Source: Elainella sp. Prado103 (lineage in GTDB: Bacteria; Cyanobacteriota; Cyanobacteriia; Elainellales; Elainellaceae). From it: a DNA stretch of 64,000 nucleotides. Where the stretch lies: NCBI GenBank assembly GCA_025454395.1, contig JALOOM010000005.1, positions 62,001 to 126,000 on the forward strand, given 5' to 3'. The stretch's first letter is position 1, and the number at the start of each line of letters is the position of its first letter. The position numbers and the translations under genes were made by a program. The notes under the pieces were generated by a model. It saw only the letters and a program-made list of their open reading frames with translations. It did no database searches and had not been told where the DNA came from. Of the stretch, positions 45,393-54,493 are shown one piece after another.

Positions 45393-46858
45393 ACATCTCC
45401 TCGCTTTGCTAAATTTCTGAACAGCTTACTCTTTAACTTATTTCTTGTAACAGTGTAGCCTCCCAACATCTGAATGCCATAGAGTATAACTGCCATACCA
45501 TAAACCGTCATTGCCAATAAAATCGTCATGATCAACGACCATGAAAAATATTGAGCCAGCCAAAATACAGCAATCATGATGATGGCTAGCCCGATCGATC
45601 GGCGAAATATTCGCCACCAGTGCAATCGAAACAGTTGCTTCCGCACGGCCCAGTTGAACTGACTCAATGCGATCAAATTAGTAACGATCGGGGCCATTAC
45701 TGCTCCCATCAGTTGAAACTGCCAGATCAAAAAACCAGTGATGATCCCACCAACGATCGTATCAACGACTACTTCTCGTAGATTAATCCGTTCTAAATTA
45801 CTTGCAATCAAAGCTTGACTCAGGGGTTTATTGACTGCGATCACAATTAACGAGAGAGCCAACCAGCCCAATGCTGATCCTGCCGCAGAAAAACTCGAAT
45901 CTTGATAGACCCCAATCAGGAGGGATTGACCGATAAACCATAGCCCTACCGCATAGGGAACCGCGATGCAGAGGGAAGCATCCAGCAGATGTTCCGTTAG
46001 ATGGCGCAGTCGATCGCGATTAGTTCCTAGCGCTTGAGATAATTTGGGAAACAGAGCCAGAATAAAACTCTGAATCACAATATCAAACGGCATTAGGAAT
46101 TGAGCAATTGCGCCAAATAGTCCAACTGCCACCTCGCCCCCAAATAGTGAGAGTAGGATCAACTGACGGCGGGAATTGAGGACAGCAATCGCTTCAATCG
46201 CCAAGAAAGTGCGAGCTGCTTTTGCTACTTGCCCGATAAAGTTCCAGTCAACCCGCCAACTAGGACGAATCGATCGCAGCATCAGTCCCCATTGCAATAG
46301 CAAGATCAGCAATTCCGATAGGACAAACAGCAGGGCAACTGTTTGGATGCCATATCCATGTAGCATCACTGCAATCATTGCTCCTACCCGGACTAGATAG
46401 ACCGGCACTGTACTCATTGCAATCAGATGCATTCGCTCTTGAGCCTGGAAGATCGCTTCAGTCACATTGGACAGTGAGAAGGGAATCAGCGCCAGCCCAA
46501 TCAGATAGCAGAGTTGGATAGTTTCTGGGCTATAAGGCAAGAGTGTTACCACGAACACTAACAGACCATAGCCAAGCAGGCTAAAAACAAATTGCAGCAG
46601 ACTACCACTGATTAAATATAAAGGAGTGACTGAGGGATCACGAGCCAGCTCCCGGATGAACAGGTTCTTGAAGCCCTGGGCAACCACATTCATAAACATA
46701 AAATAATAGGTAAAGCCAATTAGGTATTGACCTAGCGCTTGTGCTCCTAAAAGTCGAGCGATCGCTGCTGTGAGTACAAAACTGGCAATACTTTGGGTCA
46801 GGCGATTAGACATAACCGCCATGGAATTCAAAATTAACTGTCGCCGTTCAGAGAGCAT
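45389..46858 (-). CDS. Wzx-type polysaccharide flippase (second copy)
   Basis: 489 aa with about 14 membrane helices of the MOP family. Opening RQLILNSMAVMSNRLTQSIASFVLTAAIARLLGAQALGQYLIG, followed by PLYLISGSLLQFVFSLLGY, is typical of O-antigen flippases. It is distinct in sequence from the flippase at 31703, implying a second, independent export route. Translationally coupled to the GT4 gene that follows. Confidence 0.86.
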   Translation of the reverse strand: MLSERRQLILNSMAVMSNRLTQSIASFVLTAAIARLLGAQALGQYLIGFTYYFMFMNVVAQGFKNLFIRELARDPSVTPLYLISGSLLQFVFSLLGYGLLVFVVTLLPYSPETIQLCYLIGLALIPFSLSNVTEAIFQAQERMHLIAMSTVPVYLVRVGAMIAVMLHGYGIQTVALLFVLSELLILLLQWGLMLRSIRPSWRVDWNFIGQVAKAARTFLAIEAIAVLNSRRQLILLSLFGGEVAVGLFGAIAQFLMPFDIVIQSFILALFPKLSQALGTNRDRLRHLTEHLLDASLCIAVPYAVGLWFIGQSLLIGVYQDSSFSAAGSALGWLALSLIVIAVNKPLSQALIASNLERINLREVVVDTIVGGIITGFLIWQFQLMGAVMAPIVTNLIALSQFNWAVRKQLFRLHWWRIFRRSIGLAIIMIAVFWLAQYFSWSLIMTILLAMTVYGMAVILYGIQMLGGYTVTRNKLKSKLFRNLAKRGDV

Positions 46859-46882
46859 GATTTTATTTAAAGAACAGCGTAT

Positions 46883-48028
46883 TTAGCGCAATGGTGAGCG
46901 AGAGGTTCGTGACTCAGAAGTTTTGAGGTCAGAAGTTTTGAGGTCAGAAGTTTTGAGGTCAGAGGATTGGCAGTCAGAAACCTGCAAGTTAGTGAGGTTT
47001 GACTCAGAGTTTTTTGTCATCTGGACTTTCCGGACAGTTGGTTGAGGCAACATTTCATAAGCCGATCGGTTTCCCAAGAGGTGATATTGCCATCGTCGAG
47101 CCACAATACCCGGTAATTGCGTAACCAAGCGTTGCCAAAAGGCTGGTTGAGTTAACATCGCTTGGATAGCCGCAGCATACTGTCGTTGTTTCCACGGCTG
47201 TATAACCTGATAATACGCTCTAGCCTGTTGAAACACTTGCAGCCGTTGTGCTAAAGCTGGCAGGAGTCCAGGATACTGATGCACGATCGACCGCTGCATA
47301 AATCGTTCTGTTGCCTGGCAACAGTCATTCAACCAGGCAATTCGATCGCTGGATACCGCCGATCCGGGACGTGATCGATAGAAATAGTAAGGTTCAGGCA
47401 GCAAGATGAATCGAGCCCCATGTACTAGACATTCCATATCAATCCAAAAATCTTGCACGACTCGCAGGCTTTCGTCATAACGAATCTGATAGCGATCGAG
47501 GAAGCTACGTCGAAATAGAGGTTTAGATAAACCGAGCCGCAGACAGCGCCGTTTACCATAAACATCAGTCTGGACAAAAAAAACCGGATCGATCTGAATG
47601 GGGCCTTGAAATGCTGCCCCACTCTCCTGTATCAGGGTACTCCAGGGTTCCGTTTCCCCGTCTCGGATCAGGTATAAATCATCGATCACGACATCGGCAT
47701 TTTCAGCTTGTGCTACCTGTAACATTCGTTCCAGCCGTTCTGGAGCATACCAATCATCTGAATCCAAAATGGCGATCCATGCCCCTTTAGCTTCTGCAAT
47801 GGCTCGGTTACTCGATAGCGTGATACCGCAATTTCTCTCGTGATGAATCACTCGAACTCGTTGATCTGTAAAGCGACTGGCAATTTCACCCGTCCGATCG
47901 GTAGAACAATCATTGATCACGATGACTTCAATGCGGTCAAAGGTTTGCGCTAGTGCCGATTGAATTGCCTGGGTAATATAAGCCTCTGTGTTATAGGCAG
48001 GCATGATAATTGAAACTTCAGGCTGCAC
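46883..48028 (-). CDS. GT2 glycosyltransferase with repeat tail
   Basis: 381 aa GT-A enzyme: VSIIMPAYNTEAYITQAIQSAL, VIVINDCSTDRTGEIASRF, ILDSDDWYAPERLERML and VVQDFWIDMECLVHGARF. It starts at a GTG (48028) with GGAGG 7 nt upstream; the ATG between them is out of frame and ends after five codons. The C-terminal about 30 residues (LQVSDCQSSDLKTSDLKTS) are a repeat coded by a 15-bp DNA repeat (46914-46958) and probably not needed for catalysis. First gene of the minus-strand EPS block. Confidence 0.88.
   Translation of the reverse strand: MQPEVSIIMPAYNTEAYITQAIQSALAQTFDRIEVIVINDCSTDRTGEIASRFTDQRVRVIHHERNCGITLSSNRAIAEAKGAWIAILDSDDWYAPERLERMLQVAQAENADVVIDDLYLIRDGETEPWSTLIQESGAAFQGPIQIDPVFFVQTDVYGKRRCLRLGLSKPLFRRSFLDRYQIRYDESLRVVQDFWIDMECLVHGARFILLPEPYYFYRSRPGSAVSSDRIAWLNDCCQATERFMQRSIVHQYPGLLPALAQRLQVFQQARAYYQVIQPWKQRQYAAAIQAMLTQPAFWQRLVTQLPGIVARRWQYHLLGNRSAYEMLPQPTVRKVQMTKNSESNLTNLQVSDCQSSDLKTSDLKTSDLKTSESRTSRSPLR
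46914..46958. repeat. 15-bp in-frame tandem repeat at the 3' end of the GT2 gene
   Basis: Unit TCAGAAGTTTTGAGG, three exact copies plus a diverged fourth; encodes SDLKT repeats of the minus-strand GT2 protein. Confidence 0.92.
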
Positions 48029-49094
48029 AAATCATCCTCCGGTGCGCTGGAGTACAAATAAAATTTCGAGTGTAAAAGGAATCAAAACACTCACACAGAT
48101 TAGTACGATCCCTCAATTTAATGAGGAGCTAAAAATATCTAGATTGATGAACGTGACTGGCAATTTCTGGGCTCAGGAAGTGCGCAGCAAAAACATGCAG
48201 TCAGATTAGTTAGACAGTACGCTCAAACAACTCGACCAGTTCGATTCAACGATCGGGGAAGTTTTCCCCTTACAGGAAACTGTAACCACCTTTGCGTTAT
48301 CGCAATTTTCACGCAGCAGTCCTCAAATCATCTTCTTTAGCAAGGACTCACTAACTCAGCTTCCATCAACAGTGCCACTTCAGGGTGACAGGAAGGGGGA
48401 ACCAAACGGTTAGACTCAATTGATTACGTTGCGGCGAAGTGTAGCACGATTTACCCTGGGTTAGTAATAACCTGGATCACACCCTAACTTAAACGATGCG
48501 CTGGAGCTCATGTCCGAATGGATTCGGACACACTATAAACGCAATCGCCAAACTTCTCTTCTTACGCCAAGGTACATCACGGGTTTCACACGGATATACG
48601 CACCATTTCACTCTGATCATAGCAGGCATTCTTCGCGATCGATACTTCCTAAAACCAGGAGCCGCTTGAAAGCCTGAGACCGTTGGAACCGCTTAAACAT
48701 TGGGCAGGTTTTTGTGAAATACCTATCAACCGACTTTAAGCAATCCAATTCTGCCGATAGCCAACTGCTCAATGATTTGCGTATATCTACAGAGCCACAC
48801 TACGTCATAGTTTTAACACAAGTGAATCCAAGGAGTTCGGATTGAGTCACCGTTTCACAATAGCTTTAAATTTCGCTGAAGCAAACTACTATTCACCTCA
48901 ATTCATGAAGCTGTCATCAAGCTCACTAACAGCAAGTCAACTGATATCACGTTGGTTGATATCACAGATGGTGTCATGTCAGGATGTTGCAATTGCGGAT
49001 GTTGGGATGGCAAATTCAGTTATTCCAGCAGGCAGAAAACAGCAAAGATATGCTTCGATCGCATTTCACCCGATCGCATTTTATCTAAAGGTGA
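48029..49094. other. Gene-free stretch at the head of the minus-strand EPS block
   Basis: 1066 nt between the GT2 gene start and the stop of the beta-helix gene. It contains the folded RNA-like element at 48255-48530 and, at 48949-48970, two TGATATCAC copies. One plus-strand frame (48842-49117, TTG start with AAGGAG upstream) is open but has no recognisable content and overlaps the next gene, so it is not annotated. The minus-strand promoter of the EPS block must lie here but is not defined. Confidence 0.65.
48255..48530 (+). ncRNA. Candidate structured RNA with riboswitch-like core
   Basis: On the plus strand this 276-nt stretch folds into a chain of hairpins: GGGGAA/TTCCCC (48255-48269); TTACAG/CTGTAA with a GAAA loop (48270-48285); TTGCG/CGCAA (48292-48305); AGTCCT/AGGACT (48318-48348); a 10-bp stem GTGC+CACTTC / GAAGTG+GCAC with a 2-nt bulge (48372-48447); GGTTA/TAACC with a GTAA loop (48459-48472); TGTCCGAA/TTCGGACA (48511-48530). 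AGGGT (48382-48386) can also pair with ACCCT (48453-48457), a pseudoknot. The large stem encloses GGGGGAACCA, as in ydaO-type c-di-AMP riboswitches, but identity is unverified. The two GNRA loops favour the plus strand, on which no clear gene follows. It is not explained by codons or tandem repeats. Confidence 0.4.
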
Positions 49095-50846
49095 TTAAAC
49101 AAAATCTGCCGCAGTGATGAGCTTAATACTGATATTGCTGATCAGAACTAAATCGGTACGACTGATTTGAATCATCACATCTCGCCCGGACGGTTGAATT
49201 TTTAAGCTGCCAAAGCTGATGTCGTTCAGTAGTTCTATTTTGTCGATGCCATCTTTAAAGTCTCGAATTCGATCGCGCCCTGCACCATCGCCGATCGCAA
49301 AAATATCATTGCCTAAGCCGCCAGTCATTGAATCGTTACCAGCACCGCTGATCAGCCGATCGTTGCCTCGCTCACCATTGAACAGATCGGAACCCCCACC
49401 CCCAATTAGCCGATCATTGCCATCTCTACCTAACAAATAGTCATTGCCACCTTTACCATCCAGGAGATCATTTTGCAGGGTGCCCCGCAGCGAATTAGCA
49501 CGACTATCGCCCGATCGCACAATGCCATTCACTCTTTCAGTGTCACCACCTGTGCCGCCACCTGTGCCGCCACCTGTACTGCCACCTGTGCCACCTGTGC
49601 CGCCACTACTATTCACTTTGAATTCCACTGCTCCCAAATCTCGACCGCTTCCCTGAGGACGGGGTGTGCCAAATCGATCGACTGAAACCTGAAAACCGCT
49701 ACTCGCTCTATCCAGTGCTGGACTATTGTCCCTTAAGGAAAAGTCACCTGTTGCCGGGTTTACGAATAGCGGATCCAGTCCTACCCAATTGCTGATGCCA
49801 CCTGCTGGATTAAATCCGGTACCACCATAGGCGAGATTATAGTCATAGATGACATTACTGGAGTTGGACACCTTGTTGGCAGGTGCATCAGAGATACCGT
49901 ACAGAATATTATTGAACACTTGAACGTCATAAGACTCGATCGTTGTGATTTCACCATCCTTGACAGCAGGATGTAATGAGTTTTGGAAAGTAGTGTTGTG
50001 AAGAACATCAACGTGATTACTCTTATAAGTATGGATGCCACGCCCCCCATTATTCGTCACAATGTTGTTTTCGATTAGGGTTCTCCCACCATAGGGCCCA
50101 CCCGTTACACCTGTATCACTATTGCGATTCGTATCAACAATAATGCCATTCCCATCGGTGATCGCACCCACTTTATACCAGGGCACCAGTTGCTGATTAC
50201 GGTAAACAGTATTCCCTCGAATAATAATTTTGTAGCCCTGGTTGTTATCTGAATTCCAGCCTCCTACAGAAATGCCACTGTTGCCATAGGGAGAATACCA
50301 GGCATTATCATGAACACTATTATTCTCGATCGTCACGTAATCTCCCTGCCCAGCTTGAATACCCGCACCACCAAACTTATAGATTTCATTGTTACGGATC
50401 AGGATGTGGCGTGGGTAGGCTCCAGTGCGGCTTGACTTTTTGACTGAAATGCCATTCCCAGAAGTTAGGGGATTGGTCAGATTATTTTTTTGGGCCATCG
50501 CATAATTGAGGGAAATATTGTCATTGTTGCCCTCTAACTTCAAGCCGTTGATCACAATGTAGGATGCTCCCTCAATTTCGATCGCATTCCAGTTACGCGA
50601 CAGTAGTTTTGGAGTGTGACCGGGATAATTAGTATAGGTGATCCAGCCCGATGATGTGCCAGAGTTGCGAATGGTCAAAACGTTATCAAACTGATTGGCT
50701 TGAGTATATGTCCCATTCATGATATATACTGTATCCCCTGGGCGTGTTAGCTCCGCCGCTTGCTGCAACGTTCTAAATGCGGCATTTTCGCTCAGCCCAT
50801 TATTCCGATCGTTCCCAGTTTCTGAAACATAGTATGCTGTCGCCAT
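49095..50846 (-). CDS. Right-handed beta-helix protein with RTX calcium-binding repeats
   Basis: 583 aa. Residues 1-410: parallel beta-helix of the pectate-lyase-like type, starting TAYYVSETGNDRNNGLSENAAFRTLQQAAELTRPGDTVYI, with repeated NNEIY, ENNSV, RGNTVYRN, ENNIVTNN rungs and a DLGAVEF end. Residues 414-434: Gly/Thr linker. Residues about 455-525: RTX nonapeptides (GGNDYLLGRDGNDRLIGGG and similar, consensus GGxGxD), then a C-terminal secretion-signal-like tail. No N-terminal signal peptide, so export by a type I system is expected. GGGGAGGA precedes the ATG. Possible polysaccharide lyase, epimerase or matrix binder; catalytic residues cannot be assigned. Next to EPS loci. Confidence 0.87.
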   Translation of the reverse strand: MATAYYVSETGNDRNNGLSENAAFRTLQQAAELTRPGDTVYIMNGTYTQANQFDNVLTIRNSGTSSGWITYTNYPGHTPKLLSRNWNAIEIEGASYIVINGLKLEGNNDNISLNYAMAQKNNLTNPLTSGNGISVKKSSRTGAYPRHILIRNNEIYKFGGAGIQAGQGDYVTIENNSVHDNAWYSPYGNSGISVGGWNSDNNQGYKIIIRGNTVYRNQQLVPWYKVGAITDGNGIIVDTNRNSDTGVTGGPYGGRTLIENNIVTNNGGRGIHTYKSNHVDVLHNTTFQNSLHPAVKDGEITTIESYDVQVFNNILYGISDAPANKVSNSSNVIYDYNLAYGGTGFNPAGGISNWVGLDPLFVNPATGDFSLRDNSPALDRASSGFQVSVDRFGTPRPQGSGRDLGAVEFKVNSSGGTGGTGGSTGGGTGGGTGGDTERVNGIVRSGDSRANSLRGTLQNDLLDGKGGNDYLLGRDGNDRLIGGGGSDLFNGERGNDRLISGAGNDSMTGGLGNDIFAIGDGAGRDRIRDFKDGIDKIELLNDISFGSLKIQPSGRDVMIQISRTDLVLISNISIKLITAADFV

Positions 50847-51340
50847 GATTCAAGTCCTCCCCGTATCATTGGTTTGACCGATCCATCTTTCATGGATTGA
50901 TTTTGCAATCAGGACTATTTGATATCACCAGGGAATGTAAAACTTGATACTCAATTAAGTCAAAAAATGATATCCGCTGCCGTGAAGCCCTTACCCCTGT
51001 AAGCATTGAGCATTCACCTTTTTCAGCATTCATCTGTATGTTTCCCAAACTCGTGACAAGAAACACCCGATCGCTGTGAGTAAGATCACCAGACGACCCC
51101 TATAAGATCACATCAATCCTGGGTAGCTCCAAACCTCAAAACCCAGCAAGCGTTAGAGGGTGATTAACCGAGCTGCAACAAAACTCAATCAAGTATCAAC
51201 AATTATAAAGAAATATAAATGATCTTGTCAGAATATACCGGGTTGTCATAGAATATTTTCGATTATTAGCCTGAATTATATAGTTTTTATACTATGATTT
51301 TTAGTTTGATTTTTAGTTTGGATACCCAGTTAGTACTTAA

Positions 51341-51427
51341 TTAGCACCTCAATTGATTAGCACCTCAATTGATTAGCACCTCAATTGAGGCTATTAAAAT
51401 TGAGGCTATTAAAATTGAGGCTATTAG
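51341..51427. repeat. Two adjoining, mutually inverted tandem repeat arrays
   Basis: Three copies of TTAGCACCTCAATTGA (51341-51388) run directly into about 2.6 copies of GGCTATTAAAATTGA (51389-51427). The second unit is the approximate reverse complement of the first (AATTGAGG-CTA against TAG-CACCTCAATT), so the whole array can fold into a long imperfect hairpin centred on the palindrome CCTCAATTGAGG. Confidence 0.88.
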
Positions 51428-51432
51428 GTTAA

Positions 51433-51453
51433 AGTACTTAAAATTTAAGTACT
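51433..51453. repeat. 21-bp palindrome
   Basis: Arms AGTACTTAAA and TTTAAGTACT around a single central A; perfect. A short related copy (AGTAC) follows at about 51462-51466. Could be a dimeric regulator site or a hairpin; AT content is too high to call a terminator. Confidence 0.75.
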
Positions 51454-51700
51454 CAAATTAGAGTACCGAGATTTCACTATCCAAATTTATCGTGGATCGG
51501 GGTATTGAGTATCCTGGCGAAGAAAGTTTAGGATGCTTGAAGCAATGGAATGCTCAAAACTTGGTGATGCCTCCGATGTTGAAGCGATGCCGACTATTCG
51601 ACAGTTGCCCAACCTTGGCTCAACATCAACCCGATCGACTGACTCAATCCGTCTAATCCCGTTTTCAGTGCCAGCAGTCCTTCCTTGTCAGCATTAAATT

Positions 51701-52183
51701 ATGCCTTTCTGGAGCAATTTTAGAAAAAAAGTGGCTGAAAGTAGTCGAGATGACAAGTTTTTAGGAATCACCTATTGGGTGGAAAATGTCTCGGCTAAGG
51801 TTTTGGCGATCGCCCTCAGTATCGTCATTTTGATCTCTTTAACCGATCTGGCAATCATTTTGATTCGGGATCTGCTAGAGGATCCGATCGGCTTTTTCGA
51901 CAAAACCTTAATCGATATTTTTGGCCTATTTCTGAATGTGCTAATCGCACTGGAATTGCTCGAAAATATCACTGCCTATCTCAAGAAACACATTGTTCAG
52001 GTTGAACTGGTGATCGTGACTTCTCTGATCGCGATCGCCCGGAAGATCATTATTTTTGATTTCACAAAATACAGCAATCTGGATCTGTTGGCTCTCGGTG
52101 CTGCCATTTTGGCTCTGTCAGCCAGTTATTGGTTGTTGAAGAAAATGAACAAACCGCCTCGTCCGCCCAGTTCTGAGGCATAA
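51701..52183 (+). CDS. PsiE-like (phosphate-starvation-inducible) membrane protein
   Basis: 160 aa with four membrane helices: about residues 32-54, 69-90, 97-114 and 125-144. The pattern VLAIALSIVILISLTDLAIILIRDLL, DIFGLFLNVLIALELLENITAYL and KKHIVQVELVIVTSLIAIARKIIIFDF matches the PsiE family, whose function is unknown though first seen under phosphate starvation in E. coli. The C-terminus is a basic Pro-rich tail. Starts at the ATG 51701. Confidence 0.87.
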   Translation: MPFWSNFRKKVAESSRDDKFLGITYWVENVSAKVLAIALSIVILISLTDLAIILIRDLLEDPIGFFDKTLIDIFGLFLNVLIALELLENITAYLKKHIVQVELVIVTSLIAIARKIIIFDFTKYSNLDLLALGAAILALSASYWLLKKMNKPPRPPSSEA

Positions 52184-52278
52184 CTTGCCCCTTGCAACTC
52201 TGCAATGGTCAGTTCACTCCTCCTTGCCTGAGCGCCATCACCCGATCACAAGATTCGCGATCAACGAACTCTGCCCAT

Positions 52279-52309
52279 AAAAAGACCCAGTCGAGCGCGT
52301 TGACTGGGT
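52279..52309 (-). terminator. Rho-independent terminator for the HAD gene
   Basis: Perfect 8-bp stem ACCCAGTC / GACTGGGT (52285-52292 and 52302-52309) with a 9-nt loop. Read on the minus strand it is followed by CTTTTTATG, the required T run. It sits about 60 nt beyond the stop codon of the minus-strand HAD hydrolase gene. Confidence 0.8.
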
Positions 52310-52369
52310 GCTTAATCCCGTTTTGTTGGATTTAATATATCAGGCAAACCTGAAAATTCCCTGAGAGTT

Positions 52370-53182
52370 TCAAACTTCAGTTCGACTCCCTACTGGCCAG
52401 GTAGAAAAATCTTGGCAAAATTGGTCAAGTCCAATGCAGTGGATTCTGGAATTGGGAGCGATCCGTGCCCGCTCGGTAGCCGTGTTGTAGCCCCATGTCG
52501 CCAAAAATAACTCCACCTCTGCCAGATCAGGATATTGTTCTACCCCTTCCAGGGTTTTGAGTCGATCTTCCACAAACCAGAAAATTGAGGTAGCCGATCG
52601 CGTCGCTTTTAACGATCGTAGAATTTCGTGCTTGGGCTGTTGGACTTCTTTGCCAAAAATCTGTAAGTGGGTCAGATCGATGCCTTGTCGCTGTAAAAGT
52701 TGTTGAATAAACCGGCCTTCTTTAGTACTGATGATCACCACCTCCAGGGTTTGCAGCCAATGGGCGAGTTGGTCGATCACCCCTGGATAAAAGACTTGTT
52801 CCGCCAACCAACTTTCTGGATCGGTGGCGATCCATCGATCGCGAATCCCATCTACCTCAGCAGCTAATTGGGTTGGAGCAATCCCTTCCTGAACCAAGAG
52901 GTTGGCCGATAACCCTTCCCAATTTTGCGCCATCTCCGCTTCACTGTGTCCCGTCAGTAAAGCCCGTAGCAGCATAGGCATTTCCCAACCCGTGGCAATC
53001 AATGGCCGCACCCGATAGAACTGTTCGGCTAATCCGATCGGGGGGGTCGGATCCTTGAGTTGCCAGAGTTGGCAATAAGCCTGCCAGGCCGTGCGAAAAT
53101 ATTCCTTCATGCCATCACAGAGCACGCCATCATAGTCGAGTGCCAGTACGGTAGGAACCATGCCGATCGATGAATCTGCCAT
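52370..53182 (-). CDS. HAD family hydrolase
   Basis: 270 aa. Motif I LDYDGVLCDG (Asp16, Asp18), motif II VVIISTKEG (Ser/Thr), a conserved Lys in KEVQQPKHEIL and motif IV FVEDRLKTLEG (Glu-Asp). These are the four HAD signatures, so it is a phosphatase or phosphoglucomutase-type enzyme acting on a small phosphorylated molecule; cap domain helical (about 25-130). Substrate unknown. Divergent from GT 53338 and followed by its own terminator. Confidence 0.88.
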   Translation of the reverse strand: MADSSIGMVPTVLALDYDGVLCDGMKEYFRTAWQAYCQLWQLKDPTPPIGLAEQFYRVRPLIATGWEMPMLLRALLTGHSEAEMAQNWEGLSANLLVQEGIAPTQLAAEVDGIRDRWIATDPESWLAEQVFYPGVIDQLAHWLQTLEVVIISTKEGRFIQQLLQRQGIDLTHLQIFGKEVQQPKHEILRSLKATRSATSIFWFVEDRLKTLEGVEQYPDLAEVELFLATWGYNTATERARIAPNSRIHCIGLDQFCQDFSTWPVGSRTEV

Positions 53183-53337
53183 ACTTTATCCTTCCTCCTC
53201 CAATTCCTATCACCCTACCGCAATCCATCCAATTCAGGTTGTCAGGCAGAATTCATTCGGATCGGTGGAGCCGAGTGATTCGATTCGATCTATCCCTTAC
53301 CTCGATCCCTTAGCCCCGATTGGAGCAAACCTCTCTC

Positions 53338-54345
53338 ATGCGCAAGCTGTATTTTCTCTTACCTGGACTGGGCGGACGTTTTGCCTGCGGTGGACTGTGG
53401 GCTGAGTTGAAAACCCTGCGGTTGGTGCAGCAGATTTGCTCAGCAGAAGTAGTAACTTACCGGCAGCGCGAACCCAATACCTGGTTTTTGCCGGATCTGC
53501 TTCAGTCTCGATCGCCTGCCTCGTTGCAAGATGTGATTTTTGTGGTGAGTTGGGGGTTTGATGTAGCCAAGCTGATCACTCAGCTTCAGTCCTATCCGGT
53601 GGTTTACCATGCCCACAGTGCGGGCTATCGCTTACGGCTTCCAGGCCGGATCCCAATTATCACAGTCAGTCGCAACACGTTGGGGTATTGGGGGCAACAG
53701 GCTCCCCATTCGCTGATCTACTATCTGCCTAACCAAATCTCTGATGAGTTTGTCGATCGCCAGCAACCCCGCGATCTAGATGTGCTGGTACAAGCTCGTA
53801 AGTCTTCCAGCTATTTGCTCCAGCAATTGATCCCGGTTCTGCAAAAACACTGCCAGGTGACGGTGATTAACGGCTATGTCGAAGATCTGGTCGGCTTATT
53901 CAATCGAGCCAAGATTTATCTTTACGACTCGGCGGAATATTGGGCGCAACAAGGCGTGAGTGAAGGCTTTGGACTCCAACCCCTCGAAGCGATCGCCTCG
54001 GGTTGTCAGGTATTTTCCAGCCTGAATGGCGGGTTATCGGACTATTTGGATCCAGGGTTTAACTGTCATAAAATTGCGGGCTATGCGATCGATTATGATG
54101 TGGAACGCATTCTCAAGGTGCTGAAATCGCCGTCGCCGCTCGTACCGGACTCTTTGCTGGCCGAATACCGGGCGGCTCACATTTTGCAGCGGCTCCCGGT
54201 GATTCTGGGTGAAATCAACGACTTTTTCGATCGATATGCTCAATATCAGCAGTTGATCCCGCCCCTTACCCCTAGACGGATCGCCCAACTCCGGGCCCAG
54301 CAGTTTTGGCACAAGTTGAACCGCAAACTGCAACGTCAACGGTAA
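53338..54345 (+). CDS. GT4-like glycosyltransferase family protein
   Basis: 335 aa from the ATG at 53338 (an in-frame TTG 18 nt upstream is unlikely). The second Rossmann domain has EGFGLQPLEAIASGCQVFSSLNGGLSDY, a GT4 donor-site pattern with E-x7-E. The N-terminal half (MRKLYFLLPGLGGRFACGGLWAELKTLRLVQQ, WGFDVAKLI, VVYHAHSAGYR) is divergent but carries the glycine loop. Predicted cytosolic. It lies outside the two EPS loci with no visible operon partner except the small gene 148 nt downstream. Donor and acceptor unknown. Confidence 0.78.
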   Translation: MRKLYFLLPGLGGRFACGGLWAELKTLRLVQQICSAEVVTYRQREPNTWFLPDLLQSRSPASLQDVIFVVSWGFDVAKLITQLQSYPVVYHAHSAGYRLRLPGRIPIITVSRNTLGYWGQQAPHSLIYYLPNQISDEFVDRQQPRDLDVLVQARKSSSYLLQQLIPVLQKHCQVTVINGYVEDLVGLFNRAKIYLYDSAEYWAQQGVSEGFGLQPLEAIASGCQVFSSLNGGLSDYLDPGFNCHKIAGYAIDYDVERILKVLKSPSPLVPDSLLAEYRAAHILQRLPVILGEINDFFDRYAQYQQLIPPLTPRRIAQLRAQQFWHKLNRKLQRQR

Positions 54346-54493
54346 AGCATAAATGTGACAAGATGGGAAAAGGGTGCCCTGGTGCGATCCCCGCTTCGAT
54401 TTTGTAGCTGAGTCGAGGGCTGATGGGGTAGACCATTGCAAGCACCTCATCCCATGAACGCTTTATTGCTTGTGAACAGTACGATTCAGACCC

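Larger units (their letters stand above)
50847..51700. other. Gene-free stretch between the beta-helix and PsiE-like genes
   Basis: 854 nt of divergent spacer, strongly AT-rich around 51180-51480. It holds a small inverted repeat ATCCAT/ATGGAT close to the beta-helix start (about 50882-50898), the repeat array 51341-51427 and a palindrome 51433-51453. Promoters for both flanking genes must be here; none was fixed. Confidence 0.65.

Noticed and set aside
48842-49117. 91-aa plus-strand frame with TTG start and an AAGGAG site
   Set aside because: Composition is unlike its neighbours, no similarity is recognised and its end overlaps the beta-helix gene. It could be the target of the RNA-like element but there is no evidence.
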